From NCBI GenBank assembly GCA_016946835.1, contig JACVTC010000148.1:130001-194000 (forward strand): DNA of 64,000 bases, written 5' to 3'. The stretch is from Neocallimastix lanati (nom. inval.) (Eukaryota > Neocallimastigomycota > Neocallimastigomycetes > Neocallimastigales > Neocallimastigaceae). A model generated the notes under the pieces. That model was not told the DNA's origin and made no database searches. It saw nothing but the letters and a program-made list of their open reading frames with translations. Shown one piece after another: positions 1-12,862 of the stretch (its first letter is position 1; each line of letters opens with the position of its first letter). Position numbers and translations under genes: made by a program.

Positions 1-263
1 TATTTTTTTTTTCTATATATAATTTCAAAATCAATAATATTGGGAATCTCTTCTTCCATTAAGAAGGAAGTTCTCTATATAATCCGTACCACGTCATTCA
101 CATAAATATTAAATTTTTAATAATAATTATTGTTAAAATAATTAAAAAAAAAAAAAAAAAAAAAAAAACTTTTAAATAAAAATTATATGAAAATACAATA
201 TCTACAAGAAAATAATATATATATATATATATATAAAGAAAAAAATAATAAAAATATACTTTC

Positions 264-315
<52 letters not shown>

Positions 316-405
316 TTAAATGAAAATACAATATCTACAAGAAAATAATATATTTATATATACAAAGTAAGCAAAGTAAGAAATAATAAAAATATACCTT
401 TAATT

Positions 406-436
<31 letters not shown>

Positions 437-663
437 AAATAATTATATGTAATATAAATAGGGATATAATAATTTTTATTTTTATTTTTATTTTTATTTT
501 TATTTTTTTTTTTTTTCTTGTTAATAAATGTTTTTGAAGTAATAAATTATACAAGTAATAAAAAAAAAAAATAATAATAAATAATATTAATATTAATAAT
601 TAAAATTTCATAAAATATTATAATATTAATGGTATATATTTTATTTTTATTTTTTTATTTTAA

Positions 664-739
<76 letters not shown>

Positions 740-1073
740 TTTTAATAATATAACATCTTTTATGGATATAATTTAATATTTATAATTATTGTGATATAAT
801 TTTTTTTTTTTTGTTTAATAATTTAACAATTTTTATGGATATATTTATGGATGGATTTAATTTACTATTTATAATTATTTTGATATAATTTTTTTTTTTT
901 TTTTTTTTTTTTTAAATAATATTGAAGGATATTTCAAAAAAAAAAAAAAAATTTTTTTATTTATTAATGATAGAGAGTATATAATTAAAATAATTATTCA
1001 ATTATTCTTTATTTAATAATTATCCTATCCTATCATTTTTTTTTTTTTTTTCATTAGTTAAAATAATTATTTT
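1..1073. other. AT-rich intergenic DNA at window edge
   Basis: No gene is supported. The stretch holds long A and T homopolymers and a short TTTTTA run near 475-506. Two similar blocks (about 160-240 and 310-430) share the words caatatctacaagaaaataa and look like a local duplication. A pure ATT microsatellite occupies about 661-740. The short open frame here is a translated A/T tract. Confidence 0.7.
661..740. repeat. (ATT)n microsatellite
   Basis: About 26 uninterrupted ATT units, read directly. It lies downstream of the minus-strand glycosyltransferase gene. Confidence 0.9.
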
Positions 1074-2237
1074 TCATTCCTTTTTAATTCCTTCTAAAAA
1101 TGCTTTTGCTGCTTTGACGCCTTCACATTCTTTAAAGCTTTTAGAAATCTTTGATGCCGATTGCTTATAAGTGGGATCGGCTAATAGCTTATTAACCGCT
1201 TCTAATATATCTTTGGATTGACGAATACGTTTTAACCAAATTCCTGCTCCAAGTTCTTCTGTACGTATCGCTACTGTTTCTTCTTCTTGTGTCTGTGGAC
1301 AGAGAACTAACGGAACTTCAAAGTAGAGACCTTCAGAAGCAGAATTCATACCACAATGGGTAATAAATACATCTGAAATAGATAATACTGCCATTTGATC
1401 AACAAATGGATAGACCTGAATATGACTAGGAAGATTTTCAAATGGGGTATCACTCTTTCCTGTAGAAATAATGACTTGATAATTAGTATTACGGAAAGCC
1501 TCCACACAATCATTATAAAAGGATTTATTTTTAATGACGGTACCCATGGATATAAAGATGGTCGTATCGGATGTTTTTTCGAAAGGAGTTTCCACCGGAC
1601 GTATTGAAGGTCCAATGAAACAATATTTTTCAGAAAAGGTATCCGAACAGGGTTGATAGTATTTTGAGGTATAAACAATAGTATTGGTCTCATTATCATT
1701 TTGAATGATATCTAAAATATTTTTAACTGGATAACCTTTCGCTTGAAGCGGTTTAAGTTGTTTATTGGCTTTTGGCATAGTAAATATCATCTTTGCAAGA
1801 TTCCATATACTTTGATTCATATAGGAAGCTGAATTTTTATTAAAGGCAAAAGTTGTGGTGGATGATACATAAGGAATTTTATATTTAATGGCAATTAATT
1901 TTCCCCAGAAGGCAACGGAATCCGATACCACAAGATCTGGTTTAATTTCTTTAACTTTTTCATTCACCATTTCATCTAACGCTAAGGTTGTCTTTACAAT
2001 TAATTGGGTTGAAAAAACAATATCTTTAGCTACTCTTTCAGCATTTTCTTTATCTTCCATTTCAAATTCTTGTTCATCACAACTTATAAATTTGGCTCCT
2101 GCTTTCTCAATTTTTTCTTTAAATTCATTAAATGAAAAATAATATATTTCATGTCCTGCTTCCGTCATTTCTTTCACTAATGATAGTGTAGGATTGGTGT
2201 GACCGTGAGCAGGAATACAAAACCAACAAATTTTCAT
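1074..2237 (-). CDS. MGT/YjiC-like family 1 glycosyltransferase (GT-B fold)
   Basis: A 387-residue, single-exon enzyme expected to move a sugar from a UDP-sugar to a small hydrophobic acceptor such as a flavonoid, sterol, macrolide or xenobiotic. The N-terminus has the acceptor-side motif AHGHTNP (residues 10-16; a His here is the likely catalytic base). The C-terminal nucleotide-sugar motif is clear: THCGMNSASEGL, then VPLVLCPQ and an acidic EEE, then EELGAG. The length matches bacterial macrolide-type glycosyltransferases (about 390-400 residues) and is short for fungal sterol glucosyltransferases. No signal peptide or membrane anchor is seen, so it is probably cytosolic. The start is the only in-frame Met before the conserved first strand (MKICWFCIPAHGH) and follows an A-rich tract. 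Lack of introns and a bacterial-style sequence suggest transfer from Firmicutes-like bacteria (inference). The acceptor cannot be predicted. Confidence 0.88.
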   Translation of the reverse strand: MKICWFCIPAHGHTNPTLSLVKEMTEAGHEIYYFSFNEFKEKIEKAGAKFISCDEQEFEMEDKENAERVAKDIVFSTQLIVKTTLALDEMVNEKVKEIKPDLVVSDSVAFWGKLIAIKYKIPYVSSTTTFAFNKNSASYMNQSIWNLAKMIFTMPKANKQLKPLQAKGYPVKNILDIIQNDNETNTIVYTSKYYQPCSDTFSEKYCFIGPSIRPVETPFEKTSDTTIFISMGTVIKNKSFYNDCVEAFRNTNYQVIISTGKSDTPFENLPSHIQVYPFVDQMAVLSISDVFITHCGMNSASEGLYFEVPLVLCPQTQEEETVAIRTEELGAGIWLKRIRQSKDILEAVNKLLADPTYKQSASKISKSFKECEGVKAAKAFLEGIKKE

Positions 2238-2469
2238 TTTTTTTTTTTTTTGAAATATTTATGTATTAGTTAAAAGGAGTAACGAAAATATATATTGAAT
2301 TAAATTTTTATTTTATATATATACTATTATATACTATTAAAATTGATATAAAAAAAATTATAATCTTATAATAATATTCTTTTATATAAAATTATTATTT
2401 TTTTTTGTTTTGTTTTGTTTTGTTTTCGTTTTTTTCAAAAATTCGTTATATTGAAATATATATGTATTA

Positions 2470-2503
<34 letters not shown>

Positions 2504-3453
2504 TTGAAATTTAAAAAAAAAAAAAAAAAAATTGAAATATTTATTATTTATATATAAATTGTTTTTCTAATTAAATTTTTTTTTTTTTTTTATAGAATTT
2601 TTAATTTTTTAATTTTTAATGGCTTATGACAATATTATAATTCTAATAATAATATATATATATTTTTTTTTTTTAATTTATGAAACATATTTTAATTATA
2701 TTAGAAAATCTAAGAAAATTAATTAAAAATTTTTAATATAATTATTATTATAAATTATAATTATTATTATTATTATTTATATTATAATTATTATTAGTTT
2801 TTAATTATTATGGTTTTTATTTAATTAAACGAAAAGTCTTCATGTAAATAATTGGAAATGTAGAAACTACCTAAATAATTTATTTTTTTTTTCTCTAAAA
2901 AATAAAAAAATAATATCATTGACTTCCTTTTTTTTTAAAAAAAAATTATGTTTTAGTATTTTAATTTAAAAAAAGAAAAAAAAATATTATAAATTATTAA
3001 ATAACAAAGATAATATATATATATTTCATAAAATTATAATTTAAAAAAATAAATATTTAATTATTTCAAAAAAAAAAAAAAAAAAAAAAAAATTTTTTTT
3101 CTATTCTTTAATATAATAATGAATAAGTAAAGTATGTTTAAATTTTATTGAATATTATAACATATAAATCAGAGAAAAGCTATTTCATCTATTAAAATGA
3201 TATTCAAATAATTTTTTTTTTTTTATCTAACTATTTAGGTATATTTCTTTTAAAAAAAAAAAAAAATTCCACAGAATACAAAGTATATCAACACTGATTG
3301 AATGGGGTAAGCTTACGCCATTTATATATATATAACTAATAAAAGAATAAACACAAGAATAATCTTTGAAATAATAATATATTTAATAAAATAATTTAAT
3401 TTTTTTCAAAATTAAACTTTTTTTTTTTTTAATCAATATTAGATAAATAATTC

Positions 3454-3488
<35 letters not shown>

Positions 3489-4454
3489 CATTTAATATTA
3501 TTGTTAATTTGAATATTATTATTAATTTTTCCATTATTAATTAATTACCATTATTACTTTTTTTTTTAATTTACTTATTTAATTCTATTATCATCATTAT
3601 TATAATTTAAAAATTATTAAAATATATGTACATTGAAAATTCTTCACAGGAAAACATTGGAAAAATAGAAATTTCCTTTATAATTTATCTTGTCATTTCT
3701 TTTAATATTAAAAATAAAAAAAAAAAAAAAAATATTGGTTATTTTTTAATATAAAAAATTTTATTTTTATTTTATTTTATTTTATTTTATTTTATTTTAT
3801 TTTTTTTTTTTTTTTGAAGGATTTTGTTTACTTAAATAATTAAGAAAATAGAAAATATAGATAGACTTTACTAAATTAGTTTAATCAATAGTATTTGAAG
3901 TAAAATAAATGAAAACTACATGTATATATATATATATTTTTTATATATTAAAACTTTAAAATTATTTATTCATTAAATCATTATATATATTTAAAAAAAA
4001 GAAAAATTATTTTTATCTGTAAAGATATATTTCATTTTTTTTAATATTTTTTATTATCATTATTATTATTATTACAAATATTTAGATATTTAATATATTT
4101 ACATTCTTGGAATAAATAATACTTCTTAGATATATCTTCTCTTTTATAAATTTATATATATTTTAAAAGAATAATCATATAGCTATTTATTTTATTTATT
4201 TACAAGTTTATTTATTATCATTATTATTAATAATTTACTAAACAAATTTCATTAATTAATTATTTAATTATATATTTAAATAATATATTTATATAACAAA
4301 TAATCAATTATAATAGTTAGGTGGCACTTTTGTCATATAAAAAAAAAAAAAAAAAAATAAAAAATAAAAAGCAAACAATAAATTAGAAATTAGAAGTTAA
4401 TGTACGAATAGTTATAATGTATTAAGGATTTAATGTAATTAAATTTTTATTTAT

Positions 4455-4485
4455 AAGTCATGTTCCGAAATGCAACATGGTCAAT
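4455..4485 (-). repeat. Probable decayed MULE-family terminus
   Basis: On the minus strand this reads TTGCATTTCGGAACATGACT followed by AT-rich DNA, close to the ends at 29,996 and 45,410 (core GCRTTTCGNAA, then GTGRC). No partner end is convincing; a faint candidate lies near 4,318. Confidence 0.4.
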
Positions 4486-5636
4486 TTTTATAATGTTATT
4501 CAAAAAATAAATTGTAATTATATACAATTGTTTATGATTTCAATTCATATAATAATAAAAATAATTAATAAAATTTGTAGTTTATAATTATAAACTATTG
4601 TTTCAAAAAAAAAGTTTATTATATACATTTAGAAAGTAAATATTTTCTTAGCATTAATGGATGAATGAAATAATGGTTATATATATACTGAATTTAATAA
4701 AATGTGAATTTTTTTATGGAACATTACTAATCAACAGAATCTTCTTTTTAATACATATAATTCAAATTTCAATATATTTAAATAGAATAAACAAAATATT
4801 ATATCTACAAAAAATAAAAAAGAAAATAAAAGAATTTACATAATACATAGAATATGTAATACATATAATGAACACAAAATACAAAATATATTTAAAGGAA
4901 TACACAAAATATACAAGGAATATATTATAAACACAAAAGTTTAAAAATTAGATAAATAAATAAATTAAAATAAATAAAAATGGAAATAAGAAAAATAAAG
5001 AAAAAATGACTATCAAATATTGTATTCTTTTATTTGTAATACAACTAGTATATATATATATATATATATTTTTTTTTTCTTTTTTTTTTTTTTTTTTTTT
5101 TTTTTTGGAAAAAATAGTTTTCAATAAAAGAGGTTGTCCTAATAAATTTTTTTTAAACTTAATATATATGTATTAAGTTCATTGAGAAAAGATTAGAATC
5201 TAATAATAAATAAAATTAATATAAAATATTAAATATAAAATAATGAACAGTAAATAATAAATAATAAATAATAAATATATAATTTTAATTATAGTATTTA
5301 TTATTAAATAAGCTATTATAATATTATGATATAATAAAAGTTATTCCAAAGAAATATACTAAATTAATTTAAATGAAGTTATTGCAATTCTATATTATTA
5401 TTCATAGGAAGAAAAAAAAATACTAGATATATAATAAAAAGGTATTGAATTTAATATAATAATAATTCAAAAAAGAACAATTAACTATTTATCATTTATT
5501 GGATATTGTTTTATTATATAAAAAATTGATAATTTTAAAAAGAAATATATTAGTTAAATCTATCGTATTATGTATATATTTTATAACTTTCAGTAAAAAA
5601 AAATTTGATAAAATAATAATATAAAAAAAGATAATA

Positions 5637-5833
5637 AAAAAAAATAAAGAAAAAACAAAGAAAAAATAAAGAAAAAAAAATAAAGAAAAAATAAAGAAAA
5701 AATAAAGAAAAAAAAAAGAATAAAAAATAAAAATAAAAAAAAATAAAAATAAAAATAAAAATAAAAATAAAAATAAAAATAAAAAAAAAAAATAAAAAAA
5801 AAAAAAAATAAAAATAAAAATAAAAAAAAAAAA
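5637..5833. repeat. A-rich low-complexity array (AAATAAAG / AAAAAT units)
   Basis: Irregular AAATAAAGA units pass into AAAAAT and poly-A tracts. Simple-sequence DNA, nothing else seen. Confidence 0.85.
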
Positions 5834-6543
5834 AGAGGAAAATAGAAATAAATATATATGTATATATATATATTGATAAATATAATAATTTATATTAAAT
5901 TACTAAATATTAATTAAAATTTTAATAATTTTATTAACAAATTTATATATTAATATATAAAATATGAATAAATTTTCCATTTATCATAAATATTTATTTA
6001 CAACCTATCTCTATTTTATAACCTTTTTTTAGTAAAATAAATTAAATAAGGAATAAATTTTATATAATTTAATTATTTATTCTTTGAATTTAATTTTTTA
6101 TATTAATATCCCTTTTATAATTTTTCCTAAATAACCAAAAATTTTCCTTTCATTAACTTTTTCTATATTTATTTAAATTTTTACATAAAAAATTGTTTCT
6201 AAAAAAAAAAAAATATTATTAATATATATTTTTATATAATTAAAATGTTTTTTTAACTTTAAATTTTATTTTTTTTTGATTGTTGTTAATAATTAAAATA
6301 AAAATATATATATATTTTTTATTTAATTTCCTATTTGTTTCCCATATTAATATATAAATATTATTAAAAAAAAAAAAAAAAAAAAAAAAGATTAAAGAAA
6401 ATTATTAATTTTTTTTTTTTTAAATAATAAATAATGGTTAAAAAATTAATATTCATGTAAAAACAAAATAATATTAATAATTAATTGATTGAATGTTTAT
6501 AAAAATATTTTAATAAATTTTTTTCATAATTAAATAATATTAA

Positions 6544-6838
6544 TTATTTTTTTTATTTTTATTATTATTATTTTTTTATTTTTATTATTATTTTTTTATT
6601 TTTATTATTATTTTTTTTATTTTTATTATTATTTTTTTTTATTTTTATTATTATTTTTTTTATTTTTATTATTATTATTTTTTTTTATTATTCTTATTTT
6701 TTTTTATTTTTATTATTATTTTATTATTATTATTATTATTATTTTTACTATTATTTATTTATTTATTTTTTTTATTATTTTTATTATTATTTTATTATTA
6801 TTATTATTATTTTTACTATTATTTATTTATTTATTTTT
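6544..6838. repeat. T-rich minisatellite (ATTTTTATTATTATTTTTTT-like units)
   Basis: About a dozen imperfect units of roughly 20 bases. A block ending TTTACTATTATTTATTTATT occurs twice (near 6,745 and 6,810). It lies just upstream of the pseudogene that opens the tandem gene family. Confidence 0.8.
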
Positions 6839-7039
6839 TGGATAAAAACAGTAAGAATAAAAATAATAAAAAAATAAAAATAATAATAATAATAATTAAT
6901 AAAAAAAAATAATAAAAAAAAAAGGTTTATAGAAAAAAATCTTTTAAATTAAGTTTTTAATAAATAGAATAATTATAAATATATATTATAAAAAATAATT
7001 AATGAAAAATATCTTATCGGGATATAATAAACAGCATTT

Positions 7040-7929
7040 TATATAATATATTGCAGAAGCTTTCTATTTTGATTGGATATTCAGTAAAGGAGCAAGTTAC
7101 TCTTGTTACTTATAATATCAAAACAGTTTTATGGAAGACCAAAAAATAAGGTATTAAAATTGAAAACATTAAAACTGTGATATATGCATTTAATAGACTC
7201 TTTCAAATTATATTCTTTCACTAGACATTATTTTTATTTATTTTATATAAATTTAATTTTAAAAAAAAAACAACAATGAAAATTATTTTATTTCATTATG
7301 TATTACGGTAATTATATATTTATTTATTTATTTTTTTTTTTTTAATAAATTAAGTCTTTTAATATTATAATTAAAAACTTTTCAAAAATAATATTTATAT
7401 TAAATATTAATAATATATATATATAATTAATTGATAGTTCTTAAGAAAATGTTATTGATAAATTGGTCAAATTATTGTCGTATTACTATGCTAATATTCC
7501 AGTTGCAACGAAAGATTGCATATGTACTGTTTCTTCACAGGAAAGGCATCCATTTCGATGGTACGATGGCTACTTACTAGGAAAGTTCGTGGGACATTAC
7601 GATATACTGGTGAAATGATTTCTGATTGGTATCTTGTATTACTTATAAAAAACTTTAGCGCCCAATTGAATTTCAGCTTTAACAATCTATGGCACTTGTA
7701 TTATGTTTAATTTATCCATAATTATATTAATTGTATATTACCTTACTCTTAGTCCAAATGAATTATATGATGAGTATGTCTACCAAAATGAGACAGGGAA
7801 TATATTCCATTTTGATTACTAGTTTATACAACTTCTTATTATATATGCCCCAGAAATCTATGATATTTCAGTATATTATGTTATAAAAAGGAATCTCTCT
7901 TAACTCAATAATTCAAGAGTTGATTTTTT

Positions 7930-7985
<56 letters not shown>

Positions 7986-8100
7986 AAAAATCAACCTCTT
8001 TCAGAATTTAGAATATTGTTTTCTTCAATCTTCAATGTTATATTTTTTACTTATTGTTTTCATTTTTATCAAAAAGTTAAATATTATTTATAATTTTGAA
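7040..8100 (+). pseudogene. Decayed first member of the tandem seven-TM-like family
   Basis: Homologous to genes A-D downstream but broken throughout. The exon 1 remnant (about 7,050-7,310) still reads like FDWIFSKGASYSCY and an IYAFNR segment, and keeps the ATTACGGTAA donor context. The exon 2 remnant starts after an AG near 7,438 and keeps reading-frame pieces matching YYAN, HPFRW, TGEMISDWY and DISVYYVIKRNL. In-frame stops and frame changes occur in both exons. An AAAT microsatellite (about 7,932-7,986) interrupts the gene; past it, 7,996-8,095 still resembles the LSQYRILVS...FLP transmembrane segment. The intron position is preserved, so this arose as a DNA-level duplicate, not a processed copy. 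The Asn-rich tail is not recognisable. The start codon is not identifiable and both ends are approximate. Confidence 0.85.
7932..7986. repeat. (AAAT)n microsatellite inside the pseudogene
   Basis: About 13 AAAT units lie between two recognisable parts of the decayed gene, so the repeat grew or inserted within former coding sequence. Confidence 0.9.
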
Positions 8101-8304
8101 ACAATAATTTGATATAAAATGAAAAATTCAAACCTTAATTAATATAAAATAATTTTTTATTATTCAAACATAAATTAATGTCATAAATCAAATTTAAATC
8201 TAATGATTTTATAATGACTTGATTTCTATATATTAATTATACTTTTAATTTATAAAATAAGAAATAATAAATTTTATAACATAAATCAATTGTTTAAATT
8301 ATTT

Positions 8305-8572
8305 TATCATATTTAGGTTATACTGACCTTGCTTCAAAGTGGAGTTAGGAATTGGAGAAGTACTCCTAGAAAAAAGCATTCAAAAAAAAAAAAAATTCTC
8401 AATAATCATATGTATGTCAGAGCGCACATACCGAACATTCAGTAAGGCCGTCCAGAAGGGACATTATCTATCTAAATGGAAGTGTGTGACTATCTCAATA
8501 TTCCAACTGCCCCTGAGGGGGGAGGCTGAAACTAAAGGTGGTACACACACCAGAAATTAAAAAAAAAAAATT
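8305..8572 (+). mobile_element. Fragment of an unidentified dispersed coding-type repeat, 3' end
   Basis: A GC-richer patch in very AT-rich DNA. It aligns, with gaps, to the minus strand of 40,137-40,345: shared words include AATTCTCA, ATATG, CAGTAAGGC, GTCCAGAAG, TCAATATTC and GGTACACA. Both copies end at the same point, a GGTACACA...GAAAT word followed by an A-rich tract, which is how retroposed 3' ends look. A 73-residue open frame covers 8,339-8,560 but matches nothing I recognise. The family is not identified; a LINE-type 3' fragment is one possibility. Confidence 0.5.
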
Positions 8573-8574
8573 AA

Positions 8575-8937
8575 ACTTTAATAAGAATATTTTAATATTT
8601 AATAAATATTAATAATAAATATTTTTAAATAATAGAGATATTTATAAATAATTTAGTAAAAAAAAAATAAACAAATAACATAAAATAAAAAAAAAATATT
8701 ATAATATATAGTTATATAAAAAAAAACCTTTAATTATTTCATTTTTTTAATATTAAATATTTAAATATTTTAAAACTTTATTATTCAATTAATTAATTAT
8801 TAATATTTATTATTAAATTTTATTATTATTATAATTTTTTTTTTATTTATTTATTAAAATTTTGAAAAAAAATTTTTAAACGAATTTTCTAAAATTTAAC
8901 TTTCTAAAATGTAATTTTTCAAACAACACTTCCCCCA
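8575..8937 (-). mobile_element. Partial copy of the 990-bp MULE-like TIR element
   Basis: The AT-rich body (8,575-8,660) resembles 46,775-46,860, and the right end (8,870-8,937) resembles 47,215-47,292. The shared end is, on the minus strand, GGGGGAAGTG then AAAATT and CATTT, and further in AGAAAATTCG. No left terminus is visible: the copy abuts the coding-type repeat fragment ending near 8,572, as if it were truncated or interrupted there. Confidence 0.55.
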
Positions 8938-10796
8938 TGAGAAAGTTGTTAGATAGTTTTAAATGCATCATCAAGTTATAATTATTTTTAATTGAATAAA
9001 TATATATATAATCATAATAATAAAATTTAAATAAATAACTTAATAATACTTTAATAAATTTAATGGATTAATTCCAACAGTACTTCCTCAAACCAAGATT
9101 ATATCAAATTATAATATTTTTTTTTAGTAATATAATAATTTATAAAATGAATATAATAGGAGAGAAAAGATTTAAAATTTTATATCAAATTTAATAAATA
9201 TACAAAATTAATATAGTGAAAATATTGATATTAAAAAATGATAAGAATTTAGATAATTTATTTTTTTTTAATTTCTATTAATTTTCTAAATTATTTATTT
9301 TTTTATTAGGTAGTTCTTTTTAATATAAAAAATATGGAAAAAATGGATAAAAATAAATTAATTTTTTAATAATTTTAATATTTAATTTTTTTTTTTTTTA
9401 ATTTTAATATTATAATATAAGGTTTTAAATTTAATTTTATTGTATTCCAAAAATGAAACAATTAAAATATAATGAAAAATATAAAATAGAGATTATCAGT
9501 GTTACTCATTATACGTCATAAAAATATGTTACAATTATTTGATAATTTAAGAAATATTAAATAAATTTTAATATAAGTATTCATAAAATAATTTTTTTTC
9601 TCATATTTTTTATTATAAATAATTTTTATTTATTAAATAATATGAATAATTTCCCATTTGTAAAATGATACTTTTACGTTTTTGGAAAGGGGAAAGGATA
9701 TACTTTATTAGGTACCATAATCATATTAATATTTATAAAATTGGTATTTTAAAATTACACTATTTCTTTAAATTGATATTTTATAAATAATATTATTTAA
9801 AGTTAAAAACAAAACAAATTAAAAACAAAATCCAAAGAAACAAATAAACAAAAAAAAATATCATGATTTTGTCAAAAAAAAAAAAAAAAAAAAGAAAAAG
9901 AAAAAATAATTATAATTATAATAAATTTTTAAATATTGAAGTATAGAAAAGTAAACAATTTAAAAAATTATTCTTAACTTTAAATAATACTTTTTTTTTA
10001 TGTTTCACTTTATAGAACAGTTAAATACCTAACATTTTTTTATTTTATTTTATTTTTATTTTTTTTTTTTTTATTATTATTATTATGTTAGATTAATTAT
10101 ATATTCAAATAAATACTATATATTTATTATTATTATTATATTTTTCTATTACTTATACCCATATTTAAATAAATAAAAAAAAAATATATAAATTTATTTT
10201 AAATAAATATAAAATATATAGTATAATAAATTAATTTTTTTTTTTTTAATTAATATTTTATGATAAAAAGTTTATTTATTAGAAAAATATAATACTTGAT
10301 AGTATAATTTTTTTTTTTTTTTTAATTAAAAATTATTGGCATTTTAAAAAAATAAATTAATTCATTGGTATTCTTTCATAAATAATAGAAACATTACCAA
10401 ATATTTTTTTTTTCTTTTTCAAATAAGGACTAAAATTTAAAAATTTAAATATGAATTTATATTCGTTACTTACGAATTGAAATGTTAAAAATAATATGTA
10501 ATAATTTACTAATTTCAATTATAAATTTAAAATAACAAACAAAATTTTAAGTAGTAATGATAAAACTACCACATTATTTTATATAATTCAATTGAAAATA
10601 ATAAATGAATTAATTTTGATATTTTGAAATATTGAAATTAAAAATAAATATAAAACTTATTACTTATATATTTTATACAAATGTTATATTAATTTCATTA
10701 ATTCCCCATATAAAGATATATATGAAAAATATATTATATAGTTAATCTTATTTTAACTTTATTATAAATTGAAATCCTTCTAAAATATAAAAAAAT
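8938..10796. other. AT-rich intergenic DNA upstream of gene A
   Basis: No gene seen on either strand. It contains homopolymers and short ATT runs. A small GC-richer patch at about 9,655-9,720 has no recognisable content. Confidence 0.6.
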
Positions 10797-12316
10797 ATGA
10801 ATTCCAATTCAAATTTATTAAGTCGAGATTCATTTATTGAAAATGGAAAAAAAGCCTCAAACCTAGAGTGGATATTTAGTAGAGGAACAAATTATACTTG
10901 TTATCTGGAATATTTATCTAGTCTTGATAATGAAACTATATTAAATAATAAAATTGACGTTATCAGAACAATTATTTATGCTTTACATAGACCTTTACAA
11001 TTTACTTTCTTTTATTGGACAATGTTGATATTTATTTTACATAAATTTAATTTCAGAAAACCTGTTATGAAAATTATATTGGCACATTTTATATTACGGT
11101 ATTTATATATATTAATTAGCACATATAAAAAAAAAAATTTTTTTTTTTTTTTTTTAAATGTGATTTTGTAAGTAATCCTATATATATACTTATAAATTAA
11201 TTTAATATTTATTCTTTTTTTTTTTTTTTTTCTTTTGTACAATTGTTTTTAAGGTCTATGGGAAATGTAGTTGATAAATTTGGTGGATTAATGGTACGTT
11301 ATTATGCTAATGAGGAAATTTATGATAATAATAATAGAATTATTGGCTATAAATGTAGATATGATTCAAGTAATCCTGAAAGACACCCACTAAGATGGTT
11401 CTTAACAAGGCAAATAGGATGTACATTATGGTGTGTAGGTGAAATTATTGCAGATTGGTATCCATTAATTAGAACCAAAGCACTGGCTTGGGATAAAAAA
11501 TCAATTCTATTAGTATATTTTACCTGTGGAATGTTTAATCTTTCAAAAGTAATTCTGTTTGTCTATCATTATACATTGTTTCCATCGGAACTCTATAATG
11601 ATAAAGGTGTATACAATCAGCTAAGGGTAGATAGCTTCTATTTACCTTATTGGATTATTCAATTACTTATTATTTATTCTTCCGTTATCTATGATTTTTC
11701 TGTGTATTATGTATTAAAAAAAAATCTTTCAGAAATGAGTTCGGCCAAAATTGGGTTTATTAAAAAATTTAAAACACTTTCTCAATATAGAATACTTGTA
11801 TCCACTTTCATTTGTTTTGCCTTCTTACCAATTATATCGATCACAATTATTTTTAAAATTTACTATTTTAAGTCTTATGGTTACCATAAATTAAATTTTT
11901 CGTTTGATGAAATCCGACTCTCTATTAATAATGTTCAATATTATATGATCTTTATTGATCAAATTTTATTACTACGAAATGGAAATGAGGACTTCGGCAG
12001 AGTAGTAACGATGCCTTCAAGCAATGATTCATTCTCTAATAATAATGATAGTAAATCCATTCCAACATACCCCGGTTCTATTCCAAGATCTCAATATGAT
12101 AGTTTGAACAGAAGTCAGTATAATGTATCCATTAATGATTGTGTTGAATTAATGAATTATAAATCTATAGGGAATGATGTAAACATGATGGACCTTAATA
12201 GGGATTTAATTAATTTAAATGAAGAAGTCGAACATCGTAACAGTAACAATAGGACTCTAGCTAATTATGATAATTATAATGGGATAAAAAGTGAATGGAA
12301 TTATTTAAATAAATAA
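10797..12316 (+). CDS. Tandem-family gene A: multi-pass membrane protein, unknown function
   Basis: Two exons, 10,797-11,098 and 11,254-12,316, joined across a 155-bp phase-2 intron (GT at 11,099; AG at 11,252-11,253) to give 454 residues. The junction falls in a conserved HFILR-S-MGN segment. I do not recognise the family. The N-terminal region (about 75 residues) has a TNYTCY motif at 31-36 with an N-glycosylation sequon. About seven hydrophobic segments follow, including a conserved block HPLRWFLTRQIGC...WC.GEI.ADWYPL.RT (about 145-175) and FDEIR.SINNVQY.MIFIDQILL as the last segment. The tail of about 100 residues is rich in Asn and Ser and ends YDNYNGIKSEWNYLNK. The topology (glycosylated N-terminus outside, seven helices, hydrophilic tail inside) would fit a receptor, but this is inference; a channel or transporter is equally open. 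The nearest relatives are genes B-D on the same strand. Confidence 0.85.
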
Positions 12317-12322
12317 TAATAG

Positions 12323-12353
<31 letters not shown>

Positions 12354-12825
12354 AAAATAAAAATAGAGGAATATCTTTAAAAGGATAACCAAAAAAAAAA
12401 AAAAGCAATAATAAATTATATAAATTATTACATTTTAATTATATACAAAAAAATATATATATATTTAATTATTTGCTTAAAACAAAATAATAATTATAAA
12501 AAATATTATATAATGTATAATTTTAATTTATATATGTATATATGTATATATATATAGTTTTTTTTTTTTTTTTTTTTTTTATTTAATTTATTTATTTATA
12601 AATAAATAATCCTATAAAGTAAATATATATTCATAAATAAATGAACATATAATAAATTTTTAAATAACTAGTATATAATGTATAATTGTATATTATCAAA
12701 AACAAAAAAATTTTATAATAATTATTATTATAAAAATTTTTTTTAATAAATTAAAATAAATTATTAATTATTATTATTATAAATTTGTCATTCCTTTAAA
12801 AATTTTTTTTGTTTTTGATAATAAT

Positions 12826-12862
<37 letters not shown>

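Larger units (their letters stand above)
2238..7039. other. 4.8-kb AT-rich intergenic desert
   Basis: No convincing gene. It contains many homopolymer runs, ATT and AT microsatellites, A-rich low-complexity DNA at about 5,637-5,833 and a TTATT/TTTTATT minisatellite at about 6,544-6,838. Around 4,455-4,485 there is a short relic resembling the end of the MULE transposon family described below. The 60-residue frame near 4,661-4,843 has no recognisable composition or motif and is not called. Confidence 0.65.

Noticed and set aside
4661-4843. 60-residue plus-strand frame
   Set aside because: Biased Ile/Lys/Asn composition, no homolog in the window.
8339-8560. 73-residue frame as an independent small gene
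   Set aside because: It lies in a repeat fragment shared with 40,137-40,345, where the corresponding frame is broken.
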